Shown here piece by piece: positions 17,999 through 26,385 of a DNA stretch of 64,000 nt. Numbering within the stretch: position 1 is the stretch's first letter; every line of letters begins with the position of its first letter. A program made the translations under genes and the position numbers. The notes beneath the pieces were generated by a model. That model ran no database searches. It had not been told where the DNA came from and worked only from the letters and a program-made list of their open reading frames with translations. This DNA is from Pseudomonas japonica. Lineage in GTDB: Bacteria > Pseudomonadota > Gammaproteobacteria > Pseudomonadales > Pseudomonadaceae. The stretch lies in assembly GCF_900188455.1 (NCBI RefSeq), contig NZ_FZOL01000011.1, positions 124,001 to 188,000 on the forward strand, in the 5' to 3' direction.

Positions 17999-20900
17999 AT
18001 GACCACCGATGAAAACACTCCCCTGAACCTCGACCCCGTCCTTATCCCCGGCATGATCATCCCGGTACAGACCGACGGTGCCGTCGGCGGGGTCAATTAC
18101 AACCTGCTGCATGTCAACGAAGGTGGCCTGCTGGTCCAGGTCCAGCCCTACCTGAACATGGAGAGCGGCGACTGGGTCGAGGTGTTCTGGGGTGACCCCA
18201 GCGAGCCCGTAGCCGGCGAACTGGTCCTGCCGGAACATGTCGGCGAAAAGTTCGGCCTGTTCATCCCCTCCGACCGCATCGCCGAAGGCATCAGCGACGT
18301 CTGGGCCCGGGTCACCCGCTCCGGTGGCGGCAACGGCGGCGAATCGGTGCCCATCGGCATCCTCGTGCGCAGCGTGTTCCCCGGCGGCACCGACCCCGCC
18401 CCCGACCTACCCGGCCACCAGAACCTCCCTGCCCCGGAACCCGAACTGCCTCCCGGCGGCATCATCGACGAGGAAGCGGCCAAGAACGGCGTCAAGGTCA
18501 CCATCAGCAGCTACCCCAACATGCGCGTCTTCGACCGCATCACCTTCAGCTGGGGCGGCGAGCTGCTGCAGCATGACGTGACCCAGGCCGAGGTCGACGC
18601 CGGTTCCCTGGAAATCCTGGTCACCGAAGAAACCATCCTCGCCGCCGGCGACAGCAACGAACTGGCGCTGGTCTACCGCGTGCGCGACGAAGTACACAAC
18701 GTCTCCAGCGACTGGTCGCTGCGCACCATCATCCAGGTGGAAGTGGGCAAGGGCCTGTTCGACGCCCCGATCATCGAGAACCCCGACCCGACCGCCGATC
18801 CCTATGACGTGATCGACCTCGACGTGCTCGGCGACAACGACCTCCTCGTCGAGGTCCAGGCGCCCATCAACGGCCTGTTGCAGGTCGACGACGTGGTCGC
18901 GCTGACCTGGATCGGCACCACCGCCCAGGGCGAACCGGTGCCCGTCGAGCTGCCCGAACAGACAGTGGTCCGCATTCCGGTGACCCTGAAGTTCTATATC
19001 CCCAACGCCGACGTGATTCGCCTGGGCCGCGGACGCTGTGTCGCCTCCTATGCCGTGACCCGCGACGGCAGCTCGGCCGGTCCGTCCAAACGCACCTTCG
19101 CCACCTTCCTCGGCGAAGAACAGCGCCTGCCCAAGCCCATCGTCAGCGATGCCGTCGATGGCGTGCTCGACCCGGGCCTCGATGGCACCACGGTGGTGGT
19201 GCCTGGCGACGCGCTGGAAGCCGGCAACTATGTCCGGCTGGTCTGGCTCGGCACCCGCGCCAACGGCAGCCCGCTGCTGCATGAAGAGCAACGCCCGGTC
19301 AGCGGCAACGAGGCCGGCAAGCCGATGACTTTCAGCATCCCCGCCACGGCGATCGCACCGCTCGATGGCGGCACCCTCAGCGTCTACTACAGCGTGGAAA
19401 AAAGCCTGGACCTCAAGCTTGAGTCCGAGCGCGAACACTTGACTGTCGGCGAGGCCCGCGATCAGTTGCCGCCACCCTTCACCCGCCCCGCAGCGGAAGA
19501 CGGCGTGCTCGACCCCGAGGACCTGCCGGCGTACCTGCAAATCGTCATCCCGCCCTGGCCAGGAATGCACGACGACCAGACCGTGCATGTCTTCTGGCGT
19601 GCCAGCGTTGGCCTGGATTACTACGATTTCATCCCGATCAGTGCACCGCTGGTGGGCCAGGAAGTGGTATTCCATCTGGACCGGACGCATGTCGAAGCCA
19701 ACCTCGGCGCGGAGGTCGAGATCAGCTACCGGGTGGAGACTCCGGGCGAAGTGGACCAGGTGTCCGAGCCTGCCATTTTCATCATTGACACCCAGGAAGA
19801 GACCGACGAAGGGCCGTTGCGGATCATGGGTGCGCGTTTCAACCCCAATACCTGGCGCGGACCGACCATGCCACGGATTCTCAGCGCCCTGCATGACCAG
19901 AGCTTGACGCCGATGCGTGTGGCCTGGCGCTACGAAGACAGCGAGCGCTGGACCGTCGCCAGCGAATGGTTCGACGACAAGCCCGGGTTGAAGCTCTATG
20001 CACGAAGCAGCAGCGAGACCTGGGAGTGCCGGGCGCTGAACATCGTCGGCAACGGGGCCCATATCAATGGAGTTGACGAAGCAGCCTTCGTCGCCATGCG
20101 TGATGAAGTCATGGACGGTGCCGAGGTGGTGGTCGATATGGTTGCCTGGGGTGATCCGGACTATGGCGGCAAACTGGACCCCGCCCTGATCGCACTCGAG
20201 AACGTCGTGGAAATCTCCTCAAGCGGCTATGCCTTCGCAGCACGCCTGCGCACTGGCGACCTGGCCTGCTGGGGGAACCCAGATTTTGGGGGCATGCCAG
20301 CCATGAACCATGGCGATTTCGTCCAGGTCAGAGGCAGCCTGTGGGGGTTCACAGCACGCAAACGCAACGGCGATTTGCTCGCCTGGGGCAAATCACCAAT
20401 CGTCCCCGTGCCAGAGGAAGCACTGCAGCATAAAGACTATGTCGACCTGCAGAGCACACCCCATGCGATAGCAGCACTGCGCCAGAGTGGTCATGTGGTC
20501 GCCTGGGGTGATCCGAACAACGGCGGACAACTGCGCCAGGGACAGGAACGGTTCGACGACATCGTTCAGGTGATGGGCAACCTGGGCGCCTTTGCTGCGC
20601 TGCGCGACCTTGGCGATGGAGGAAGTGTCATCGGCTGGGGAAACGGCCTCTACGGTGGCCTGGTGCCAGAGGAAATCGCCCGGCTCACCAATGTCCGACG
20701 GCTCGCCGCGACTACCGGCGCTACCTTTTGCATCCTTCTCGAAAGCGGGGAAATGAAGGCCTGGCCGCCTAACCAGGTCGGCGGCGATATACCCGAAGAC
20801 ATCGCCCGGCTGACCAATGCAGTGGAGGTCAGCTCTACTTCACTGGCCTTCTGTGCACGGCTGAGAACCGGTCAGGTAGTAGCGTGGGGACACGAACCCA

Positions 20901-21274
20901 CGGGCGGGAAGTTGAGCACTGAAGCGGCAGGCAAATCGAACATCGTTCAGGTCACAGGCAATTTTGGTGCCTTTGCCGCCCTGTGCAGCGATGGCACGGT
21001 AGTCACCTGGGGGCGGGACGATTGCGGTGGTAACAGCTCCGCTGTCTCGGACAGGCTGACGGATGTGCGGGCCATCTATGCCAACGCCTGTGCCTTCGCC
21101 GCGCTGACCGCGGATGGCCGCGTGGTGACCTGGGGTACGCCTGGCGGTGGCGGCAACAGCAGTCCTGTACAACCGGAACTCACCGGCCACGTCACCGCCC
21201 GGCGCCTGCTCTCCCCCGGTGAAACCGAAGCGCTGGCGGCCAGTGCGCGGGCGCTTCGTCGCCGTCGTCGGTAG
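17999..21274 (+). CDS. Ig-like repeat / RCC1-propeller protein, paralogue 5
   Basis: 1091 residues from ATG 17999 (MTTDENTPLNLDPVLIPGMI). The N-terminal two repeats are nearly identical to paralogue 4. The end of repeat 3 (YIPNADVIRLGRGRCVASYA) matches paralogue 2. Repeats 4-5 (YVRLVWLGTRANGSPLLHEE; FWRASVGLDYYDFIPISAP) match paralogue 3 up to VEANLGA, and the next bases (EVEISYRVETPGE) switch to paralogue 4. The junction domain (GPLRIMGARFNPNTWRGPT) and propeller (GDLLAWGKSPIVPVPEEALQ; VVAWGHEPTGGKLSTEA) are its own. It ends in an Arg-rich tail, AASARALRRRRR. No signal peptide. Function is unknown; it is another mosaic of the family. Confidence 0.8.
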   Translation: MTTDENTPLNLDPVLIPGMIIPVQTDGAVGGVNYNLLHVNEGGLLVQVQPYLNMESGDWVEVFWGDPSEPVAGELVLPEHVGEKFGLFIPSDRIAEGISDVWARVTRSGGGNGGESVPIGILVRSVFPGGTDPAPDLPGHQNLPAPEPELPPGGIIDEEAAKNGVKVTISSYPNMRVFDRITFSWGGELLQHDVTQAEVDAGSLEILVTEETILAAGDSNELALVYRVRDEVHNVSSDWSLRTIIQVEVGKGLFDAPIIENPDPTADPYDVIDLDVLGDNDLLVEVQAPINGLLQVDDVVALTWIGTTAQGEPVPVELPEQTVVRIPVTLKFYIPNADVIRLGRGRCVASYAVTRDGSSAGPSKRTFATFLGEEQRLPKPIVSDAVDGVLDPGLDGTTVVVPGDALEAGNYVRLVWLGTRANGSPLLHEEQRPVSGNEAGKPMTFSIPATAIAPLDGGTLSVYYSVEKSLDLKLESEREHLTVGEARDQLPPPFTRPAAEDGVLDPEDLPAYLQIVIPPWPGMHDDQTVHVFWRASVGLDYYDFIPISAPLVGQEVVFHLDRTHVEANLGAEVEISYRVETPGEVDQVSEPAIFIIDTQEETDEGPLRIMGARFNPNTWRGPTMPRILSALHDQSLTPMRVAWRYEDSERWTVASEWFDDKPGLKLYARSSSETWECRALNIVGNGAHINGVDEAAFVAMRDEVMDGAEVVVDMVAWGDPDYGGKLDPALIALENVVEISSSGYAFAARLRTGDLACWGNPDFGGMPAMNHGDFVQVRGSLWGFTARKRNGDLLAWGKSPIVPVPEEALQHKDYVDLQSTPHAIAALRQSGHVVAWGDPNNGGQLRQGQERFDDIVQVMGNLGAFAALRDLGDGGSVIGWGNGLYGGLVPEEIARLTNVRRLAATTGATFCILLESGEMKAWPPNQVGGDIPEDIARLTNAVEVSSTSLAFCARLRTGQVVAWGHEPTGGKLSTEAAGKSNIVQVTGNFGAFAALCSDGTVVTWGRDDCGGNSSAVSDRLTDVRAIYANACAFAALTADGRVVTWGTPGGGGNSSPVQPELTGHVTARRLLSPGETEALAASARALRRRRR

Positions 21275-21745
21275 GCGCTGGCTTGGCTGCGATCGGCATG
21301 GGGATCTACACATCTCTGAAAACCTGGCGGAAACCGCATCAAGGCCGCCAGGTGCCTGTCTTGAGTGTTGTAGCGCCTGTGAGATCGAGCGCCGCCCGCG
21401 CGGCGCATCGCGAGCGCGCTCGCTCCTACATTTTTTGCAACGTGCCATGGCCTGTGAGAGCGGAGTTGCCAGCCTTTGTTGCCTGGCGATTCATCGCGGG
21501 GAGGCTGTTGGGGTCGACGCGATACCGCGTCGTACACACAAGGCGGTCAACCATGGCGTGACAGACATAGGCACGTTGCAACAAATGTAGGAGCGAGCGA
21601 GCTCGCGATGCGCCGCGCGGGCGGCGCTCGATCTGGAGGGCGCTGCAAGGCTCAAGACAGGCACCTGGCGGCCTTGATGCGGTTCCCGTCAGGTTTTCAG
21701 AGATATGTAGATACCCATGCCGATCGCAGGCAAGCCAGCTCCTAC
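21271..21745. repeat. very long imperfect inverted repeat built from two REP types
   Basis: The left arm (21271-21446, GTAGGCGCTGGCTTGGCTGC ... TTTTTTGCAACGTGCC) and the right arm (21570-21745, GGCACGTTGCAACAAATGTA ... GCAAGCCAGCTCCTAC) are reverse complements over about 175 bp with only scattered mismatches by eye. The spacer is about 120 bp. The outermost 25 bp are the usual REP arm. Deeper in lies a second palindrome type, GAGCGAGCGAGCTCGCGATG, with GAGCGCCGCCCGCGCGGCGC. It fills most of the 645-bp gap between paralogues 5 and 6. I find no gene in it. Confidence 0.8.
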
Positions 21746-21831
21746 AACAACCATTGGCAAACAGGCATTCGCACAAATCGCCTCGCGGCATGTCCTTGAA
21801 TCCCCAGCCCTTTCCCCGTCACGCCCGCCCT

Positions 21832-21879
21832 ACCTGTCATTTCTGCCAGTTGTGCGCTCCACCGCTCTGGCTCTTCAAT
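21832..21879 (+). promoter_or_regulatory. promoter of paralogue 6 with LuxR-box-like operator
   Basis: ACCTGTCATTTCTGCCAGTT (core 21834-21849), TTGTGC 21850-21855, 18-bp spacer, TTCAAT 21874-21879; start codon at 21920. A single 31-bp hairpin unit (21741-21771) lies upstream. Confidence 0.65.
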
Positions 21880-21919
21880 CTGCTCAGCCCCCTCGGCTTC
21901 GACAGGATTGGAGAAGCTC

Positions 21920-24900
21920 ATGACCACCGATGAAAACGCACCCCTGAACCTCGACCCCATCCTTATCCCCGGCCTGATCGTCCCGGTACAGACCGAGGGC
22001 GCCGACGGCGGAGTCAATTACCACCTGCTGCACGTCAACGAAGGCGGCCTGCTGGTGGAGGTCCAGGCGTACCTGAACATGCAGGCGAACGACTGGATCG
22101 AGGTGTTCTGGGGCGACGAGTCCTCCCCCGTAGCCGGCGGCCTGGTCCTGCCGGAACATGTCGGCAACAGGTTCGGCCTGCTCATCCTCCCCGACCGCAT
22201 CGCCGAAGGCATCAGCGACGTCTGGGCCCGGGTCACCCGTTCCGGCGGCGGCAACGGCGGCGAATCCCCGCCCCTGGCGGTGCTGGTGCGCAGCGTATTC
22301 CCCGGCGGTACCGATCCCGAACCCGATTTGCCCGGCCACCAGAATCTGCCCGCCCCCGAGCCGGAACTGCCACCCGGCGGCATCATCGACGAGGAGGCTG
22401 CAAAGAACGGCATCAAGGTCACCATTGCCCGCTACCCCAACATGCGCGAGTTCGACCGCATCACCTTCAGTTGGGGCGGCGAACTGCTGCAGCATGACGT
22501 GACTCAGGCCGAGGTGGACGCAGGCTCGCTGGAAATCCTGGTCACCGAGGACACCATCCTCGCCGCCGGCGACAGCGACAACCTGGTGCTGGTCTACCGC
22601 GTGCGCGACGAAGTGCACAACGTCTCCAGCGACTGGTCGTTGCGCACGGTCATCGAGGTGGAAGTCGGTCAGGGCCTGTTCAACGCACCGATGATCGAAA
22701 ACCCCGATCCGGACGCCGATCCCTACGACGTCATCGACCTCGACCTGCTCGGCGACGACGACCTGATCGTCAGCGTCTACGCCGATCCCGACGGCAAGTT
22801 GCAGATCGACGACGTGGTCAGGCTGACCTGGGTCGGCACCACCGCCCAGGGCGAAACCATCACCGTCGAGCCGCCGGAAAAGACCGTGACGCGGATTCCC
22901 ATCAACCTGGAATTCCCCATCCCCAATGCCGATGTACGCGCCCTCGGCCGTGGCCGCGCGGTGGCCTCCCACCGGGTGACCCGTGACGGCAGCGATGCCG
23001 GGGCCTCGAAACGCACCTTCGCCACCTTCCTCGGTGAAGAACAGCGCCTGCCCAAGCCGACGGTGCCCGATGCCGTGAATGGCGTGCTCGATCCGACCCT
23101 CGACGAAACCACGGCGATCGTTCCCGGTGACGCCCTGGAAGCCGGCGACACGGTGATCCTCACCTGGTTCGGCATCCGCGCCAACGGCACACCGCTGGTG
23201 GAGAGCATTCGCCGCCCGATCAGCGGCGGTGGCGCCGGCAAGCCGCTGAGCATCACCATCGACGGCGCCAGCCTCATCGCCCCGCTGGATGGCGGCACCC
23301 TCAGTGTCTACTACCGGTTGATCAAGGCCTCGGGGATCGAACTGGATTCCGACCGCGAACAGCTAGACGTCGGAGAAGCCCGCGCCGAGCTGCCAGCCCC
23401 CTTTACCCGCCCGGCGGCCGAGGACGGCATACTCGATCCCGAGACCCTGCCGGGCCAGCTGGAAATCGTCATCCCGCCCTGGCCGGGCATGGCCGGCGGG
23501 CAGACCCTGTACGTGATCTGGAACGCCAGCAGCGGCCCGCACTTCGACGATTTCATCCCGATCAGCCCGCCCATGGTGGGACAGGAGGTGGTGTTCGTCC
23601 TGGACCGTGCCCATGTCGAGGCCAACCTGGGCGCGGACATCGTGCTGTCGTACCAGGTCGAACGGCCGGGCGAACCGACCCAGGTATCCGAAGCCGCCCG
23701 CTTCGGCATCGGCAGGCAAGAGCAGATCGAGAGCGGACCGGTGCGGATCATGGGGGCACGCTGGAATGTCGGTACCTGGACCGGAGCTGGAAAACCGCGA
23801 ATGATCAGTGCCCTGCATGACGACACGCTCCAGCCCATGCTGGTCGGCTGGCGTTACGAGGACAGCGAGGACTGGACAGCGGCGACCACCTGGCTCGATG
23901 AAAAGCCCTGGTTGAAACTCTACGTGCGCAGCACCAGCGAAACCTGGGAATGCCGCCCGGCCAACATCGTCGGTAACGGTATCCAACTCAATGACCTGGG
24001 CAAATCGGCGTTCGTGGCGATGCGCGACGAGGTCATGGGTGAACAGGGGATCGAAGTCGACATGGTCGCCTGGGGTGTGGACGACTACGGCGGCAAACTG
24101 ACGCCCGCCCTGCAGGCGGTCGACAATGTCGCCGAGATCGCTGCCGGCAGCGGCGCCTTTGCCGCCCGCCTGCGTGACGGCAATATCGTCTGCTGGAAAC
24201 TGGAGGGATATGGCGGCACACCAGGGACGGTCTACGGCGACTATGTCCAGCTCAGGAGTGCGGGTAGCGGGTTCGCCGGGCTCAAGGCGGACGGCGAGAT
24301 CTTCAGCTGGGGCCCCACCGGTACACCGGTTCCGGACCGGGTTCTGGCACACCGTGACTACATCGAGATATGCGCAGGTGGCGGCGGTTTCGTCGCTCGT
24401 CGCAAGAGCGGGCATGCGGTGGCCTGGGGTACTGACCATGGCGGCGGACAGATGCTGCCCGGACAGGATCAGTTCGATGACATCGTTCGCGTCGTCGGCA
24501 ATGGCGGGGCGTTCGCCGCACTGCGCGACAACGGCAGTTCCAGAAGCGTGATTGCCTGGGGCACCCCGGCCACCGGTGGCATGCTCCCCGAAGACATCGC
24601 CCGGCTGACCAACGTCAAGGACATCGCAGTGGCGAACAACGAGTTCTGCGTCCTTCTGGACACCGGGGAACTCAAGGTGTGGCCCGACACATCTCCCGCG
24701 AACAACCCGCCACATCTGCAGGGCATCGTGGAGATCTCCGGCAGCCATCACGCCTTCTGTGCCCGACTGGATACCGGGCGCATCGTTGCCTGGGGCAGTG
24801 GTCTGCACGGCGGCAGCATGACCAACGAAGCCAAAGAAGCGACGAATGTGGTCCAGGTGACCGGGAACCTGATGGCGTTCGCCGCCTTGCGCAGCGATGG

Positions 24901-25168
24901 CACGGTGGTCGCCTGGGGTAACAGCAACTGCGGCGGCAGCACCGCCAGTGTCGCTGGCCAGTTGGTCAATGTCCGCGCGATCTATGGCAACCTCAGCGGC
25001 TTCACCGCGCTGACCCGCGATGGCCGGGTCGTGACCTGGGGCGTGGCGGGAGGCGGTGGCAACAGCGACCACGTCCGACACGAGCTCACCAACAAGGTCA
25101 CCCACAGTCGCCTGTTGCCGATGGCCGAGGCTGAAGCCGTGCTTCATCGAGGTACACCGGGGAAATGA
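21920..25168 (+). CDS. Ig-like repeat / RCC1-propeller protein, paralogue 6
   Basis: 1082 residues from ATG 21920 (ribosome site GGATTGGAGAAGCTC; an in-frame ATG at 21908 lies inside that site and is rejected). Approximate domains: Ig-like repeats at 44-130, 164-250, 280-385, 395-490 and 512-598; junction domain 604-710 (MGARWNVGTWTGAG, TTWLDEKPWLKLYV, VAMRDEVMGEQG); propeller 711-1065. Tryptophan motifs (WG, or W followed by K or P) fall near residues 718, 759, 797, 836, 880, 921, 958, 999 and 1040, that is every 37-44 residues, shorter than classical RCC1 blades of 50-60. Repeat 1 matches paralogue 2, repeat 3 matches paralogue 3, and repeat 4 starts like paralogue 2 and ends like paralogue 4. 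No signal peptide or membrane helix. Function is unknown. Confidence 0.8.
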   Translation: MTTDENAPLNLDPILIPGLIVPVQTEGADGGVNYHLLHVNEGGLLVEVQAYLNMQANDWIEVFWGDESSPVAGGLVLPEHVGNRFGLLILPDRIAEGISDVWARVTRSGGGNGGESPPLAVLVRSVFPGGTDPEPDLPGHQNLPAPEPELPPGGIIDEEAAKNGIKVTIARYPNMREFDRITFSWGGELLQHDVTQAEVDAGSLEILVTEDTILAAGDSDNLVLVYRVRDEVHNVSSDWSLRTVIEVEVGQGLFNAPMIENPDPDADPYDVIDLDLLGDDDLIVSVYADPDGKLQIDDVVRLTWVGTTAQGETITVEPPEKTVTRIPINLEFPIPNADVRALGRGRAVASHRVTRDGSDAGASKRTFATFLGEEQRLPKPTVPDAVNGVLDPTLDETTAIVPGDALEAGDTVILTWFGIRANGTPLVESIRRPISGGGAGKPLSITIDGASLIAPLDGGTLSVYYRLIKASGIELDSDREQLDVGEARAELPAPFTRPAAEDGILDPETLPGQLEIVIPPWPGMAGGQTLYVIWNASSGPHFDDFIPISPPMVGQEVVFVLDRAHVEANLGADIVLSYQVERPGEPTQVSEAARFGIGRQEQIESGPVRIMGARWNVGTWTGAGKPRMISALHDDTLQPMLVGWRYEDSEDWTAATTWLDEKPWLKLYVRSTSETWECRPANIVGNGIQLNDLGKSAFVAMRDEVMGEQGIEVDMVAWGVDDYGGKLTPALQAVDNVAEIAAGSGAFAARLRDGNIVCWKLEGYGGTPGTVYGDYVQLRSAGSGFAGLKADGEIFSWGPTGTPVPDRVLAHRDYIEICAGGGGFVARRKSGHAVAWGTDHGGGQMLPGQDQFDDIVRVVGNGGAFAALRDNGSSRSVIAWGTPATGGMLPEDIARLTNVKDIAVANNEFCVLLDTGELKVWPDTSPANNPPHLQGIVEISGSHHAFCARLDTGRIVAWGSGLHGGSMTNEAKEATNVVQVTGNLMAFAALRSDGTVVAWGNSNCGGSTASVAGQLVNVRAIYGNLSGFTALTRDGRVVTWGVAGGGGNSDHVRHELTNKVTHSRLLPMAEAEAVLHRGTPGK

Positions 25169-25177
25169 AGCGCCGCG

Positions 25178-25221
25178 CTTGTGGGTAGAGGCGCGAGCTT
25201 GCTCGATCCTCTACCCACAAG
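25178..25221. terminator. bidirectional hairpin between convergent genes
   Basis: CTTGTGGGTAGAGG (25178-25191) pairs perfectly with CCTCTACCCACAAG (25208-25221) around a loop containing GCGAGCTTGCTCG, itself a small palindrome. It ends 3 bp before the stop codon of the leftward deacetylase gene and begins 9 bp after the stop of paralogue 6, so it could terminate both. Confidence 0.65.
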
Positions 25222-25224
25222 CCC

Positions 25225-26385
25225 TCACCCCGCGCGCAAATACCGCACCAAGCGCCCGAGCATTTCATCGCACCCGTGCAACTGCTCCAGGCTGACGAAC
25301 TCGTCCGGCTTGTGCCCCTGGTCCATGCTCCCCGGCCCGCAGACCACGGTGGCAATCCCCGCCTGGTCGAACAGGCCGCCCTCGGTACCGAAGGCCACGG
25401 TGCCGAAGTCATCCGAACCGCTGAGCAGCGCCAACAGCCGCGCCGCCTCGCTGTCGGCCGGTGTGGCCAGGCCCGGATAGGCACTCAGCGGGCGCAGGCT
25501 GATGCCGGTGTCGGCCTGCACCGCTTGCATCTTCGGCTGCAACTCGGTCTCGGCGAAATGTCCCAGTTCGTCGGCCACGGCCTGCGCATCGAAGCCCGGC
25601 AAGGCGCGCACTTCGAAGTCGAACGCGCACTCCGCCGGCACGATGTTCAAGGCCCGCCCGCCCTGGATCACCCCGGTCTGCACCGTGGAGTACGGCGGAT
25701 CGAAACGCGCGTCGTGCAGTGCCGGCGCGGCCAGGCGCGCGCCGATCTCGCCAAGCTTGCCGATCAGCCGCGCGGCATATTCGATGGCATTCACGCCATA
25801 GGGCGCATAGGCCGAATGGCAGGCCGCGCCGTGTACCTGGCAACGCATGGCCAGCTTGCCCTTGTGCCCGAGCACTGGCTTGAGTTCGGTGGGTTCGCCG
25901 ATCAGGCACAGGGTCGGTTTGTGCGCGCGCTGCTCCAGCGCGGCGAGCATCGAGCGCACGCCGAGGCAGCCCACCTCCTCGTCATAGGAGAACGCCAGGT
26001 GCACGGGAATCCGCAGCGGTTCGGCGAGAAACGCCGGCACCGCGGCCAGCACCGAGGCGATGAAACCCTTCATGTCGGCGGCGCCACGGCCATACAGGCG
26101 GCCGTCCTTCTCGCTCATGACGAAGGGCTCGACGGTCCAGGCCTGGCCGTCCACCGGCACCACGTCGGTATGCCCGGACAGCACCACGCCGCCGCGATCC
26201 CGCGGGCCGAGGGTGGCGAACAGATTGGCCTTGGTGCCTTCCGCGTTGTGGAACAGCTCGCTGTCGATGCCGAATCCCGCCAGGTAGTCGCGGATGAAGC
26301 CGATCAGTTCCAGGTTGGACTCGCGACTGACCGTGGGAAAGGCGATCAGCCGTTCCAGCAGGTCGCGACTGCTCATCTCACTCAT
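25225..26385 (-). CDS. argE: acetylornithine deacetylase-like M20 peptidase family hydrolase
   Basis: 386 residues, the usual ArgE length. The M20 metal-site motifs are present: LSGHTDVVPVDGQAW (His-Asp), YGRGAADMKGFIAS (bridging Asp), YDEEVGCLG (general-base and metal Glu), GEPTELKPV, and a late His in GSMDQGHKPDE. The enzyme class removes an acyl group from N-acetylornithine or a related N-acyl amino acid in the cytosol. The start at 26385 overlaps the end of the upstream DUF1028 gene by 8 bp; a second ATG at 26376 is possible. Because it is coupled to DUF1028 and aldehyde dehydrogenase genes rather than arginine genes, it may act on another N-acylated substrate in a catabolic route. The symbol reflects the best family match only. 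Confidence 0.8.
   Translation of the reverse strand: MSEMSSRDLLERLIAFPTVSRESNLELIGFIRDYLAGFGIDSELFHNAEGTKANLFATLGPRDRGGVVLSGHTDVVPVDGQAWTVEPFVMSEKDGRLYGRGAADMKGFIASVLAAVPAFLAEPLRIPVHLAFSYDEEVGCLGVRSMLAALEQRAHKPTLCLIGEPTELKPVLGHKGKLAMRCQVHGAACHSAYAPYGVNAIEYAARLIGKLGEIGARLAAPALHDARFDPPYSTVQTGVIQGGRALNIVPAECAFDFEVRALPGFDAQAVADELGHFAETELQPKMQAVQADTGISLRPLSAYPGLATPADSEAARLLALLSGSDDFGTVAFGTEGGLFDQAGIATVVCGPGSMDQGHKPDEFVSLEQLHGCDEMLGRLVRYLRAG

Noticed and set aside
2255..25168. Prophage tail-fibre or phage-derived array
   Set aside because: There are no structural, lysis, integrase or replication genes around the six genes. Each gene has its own promoter and the proteins lack fibre or chaperone motifs.
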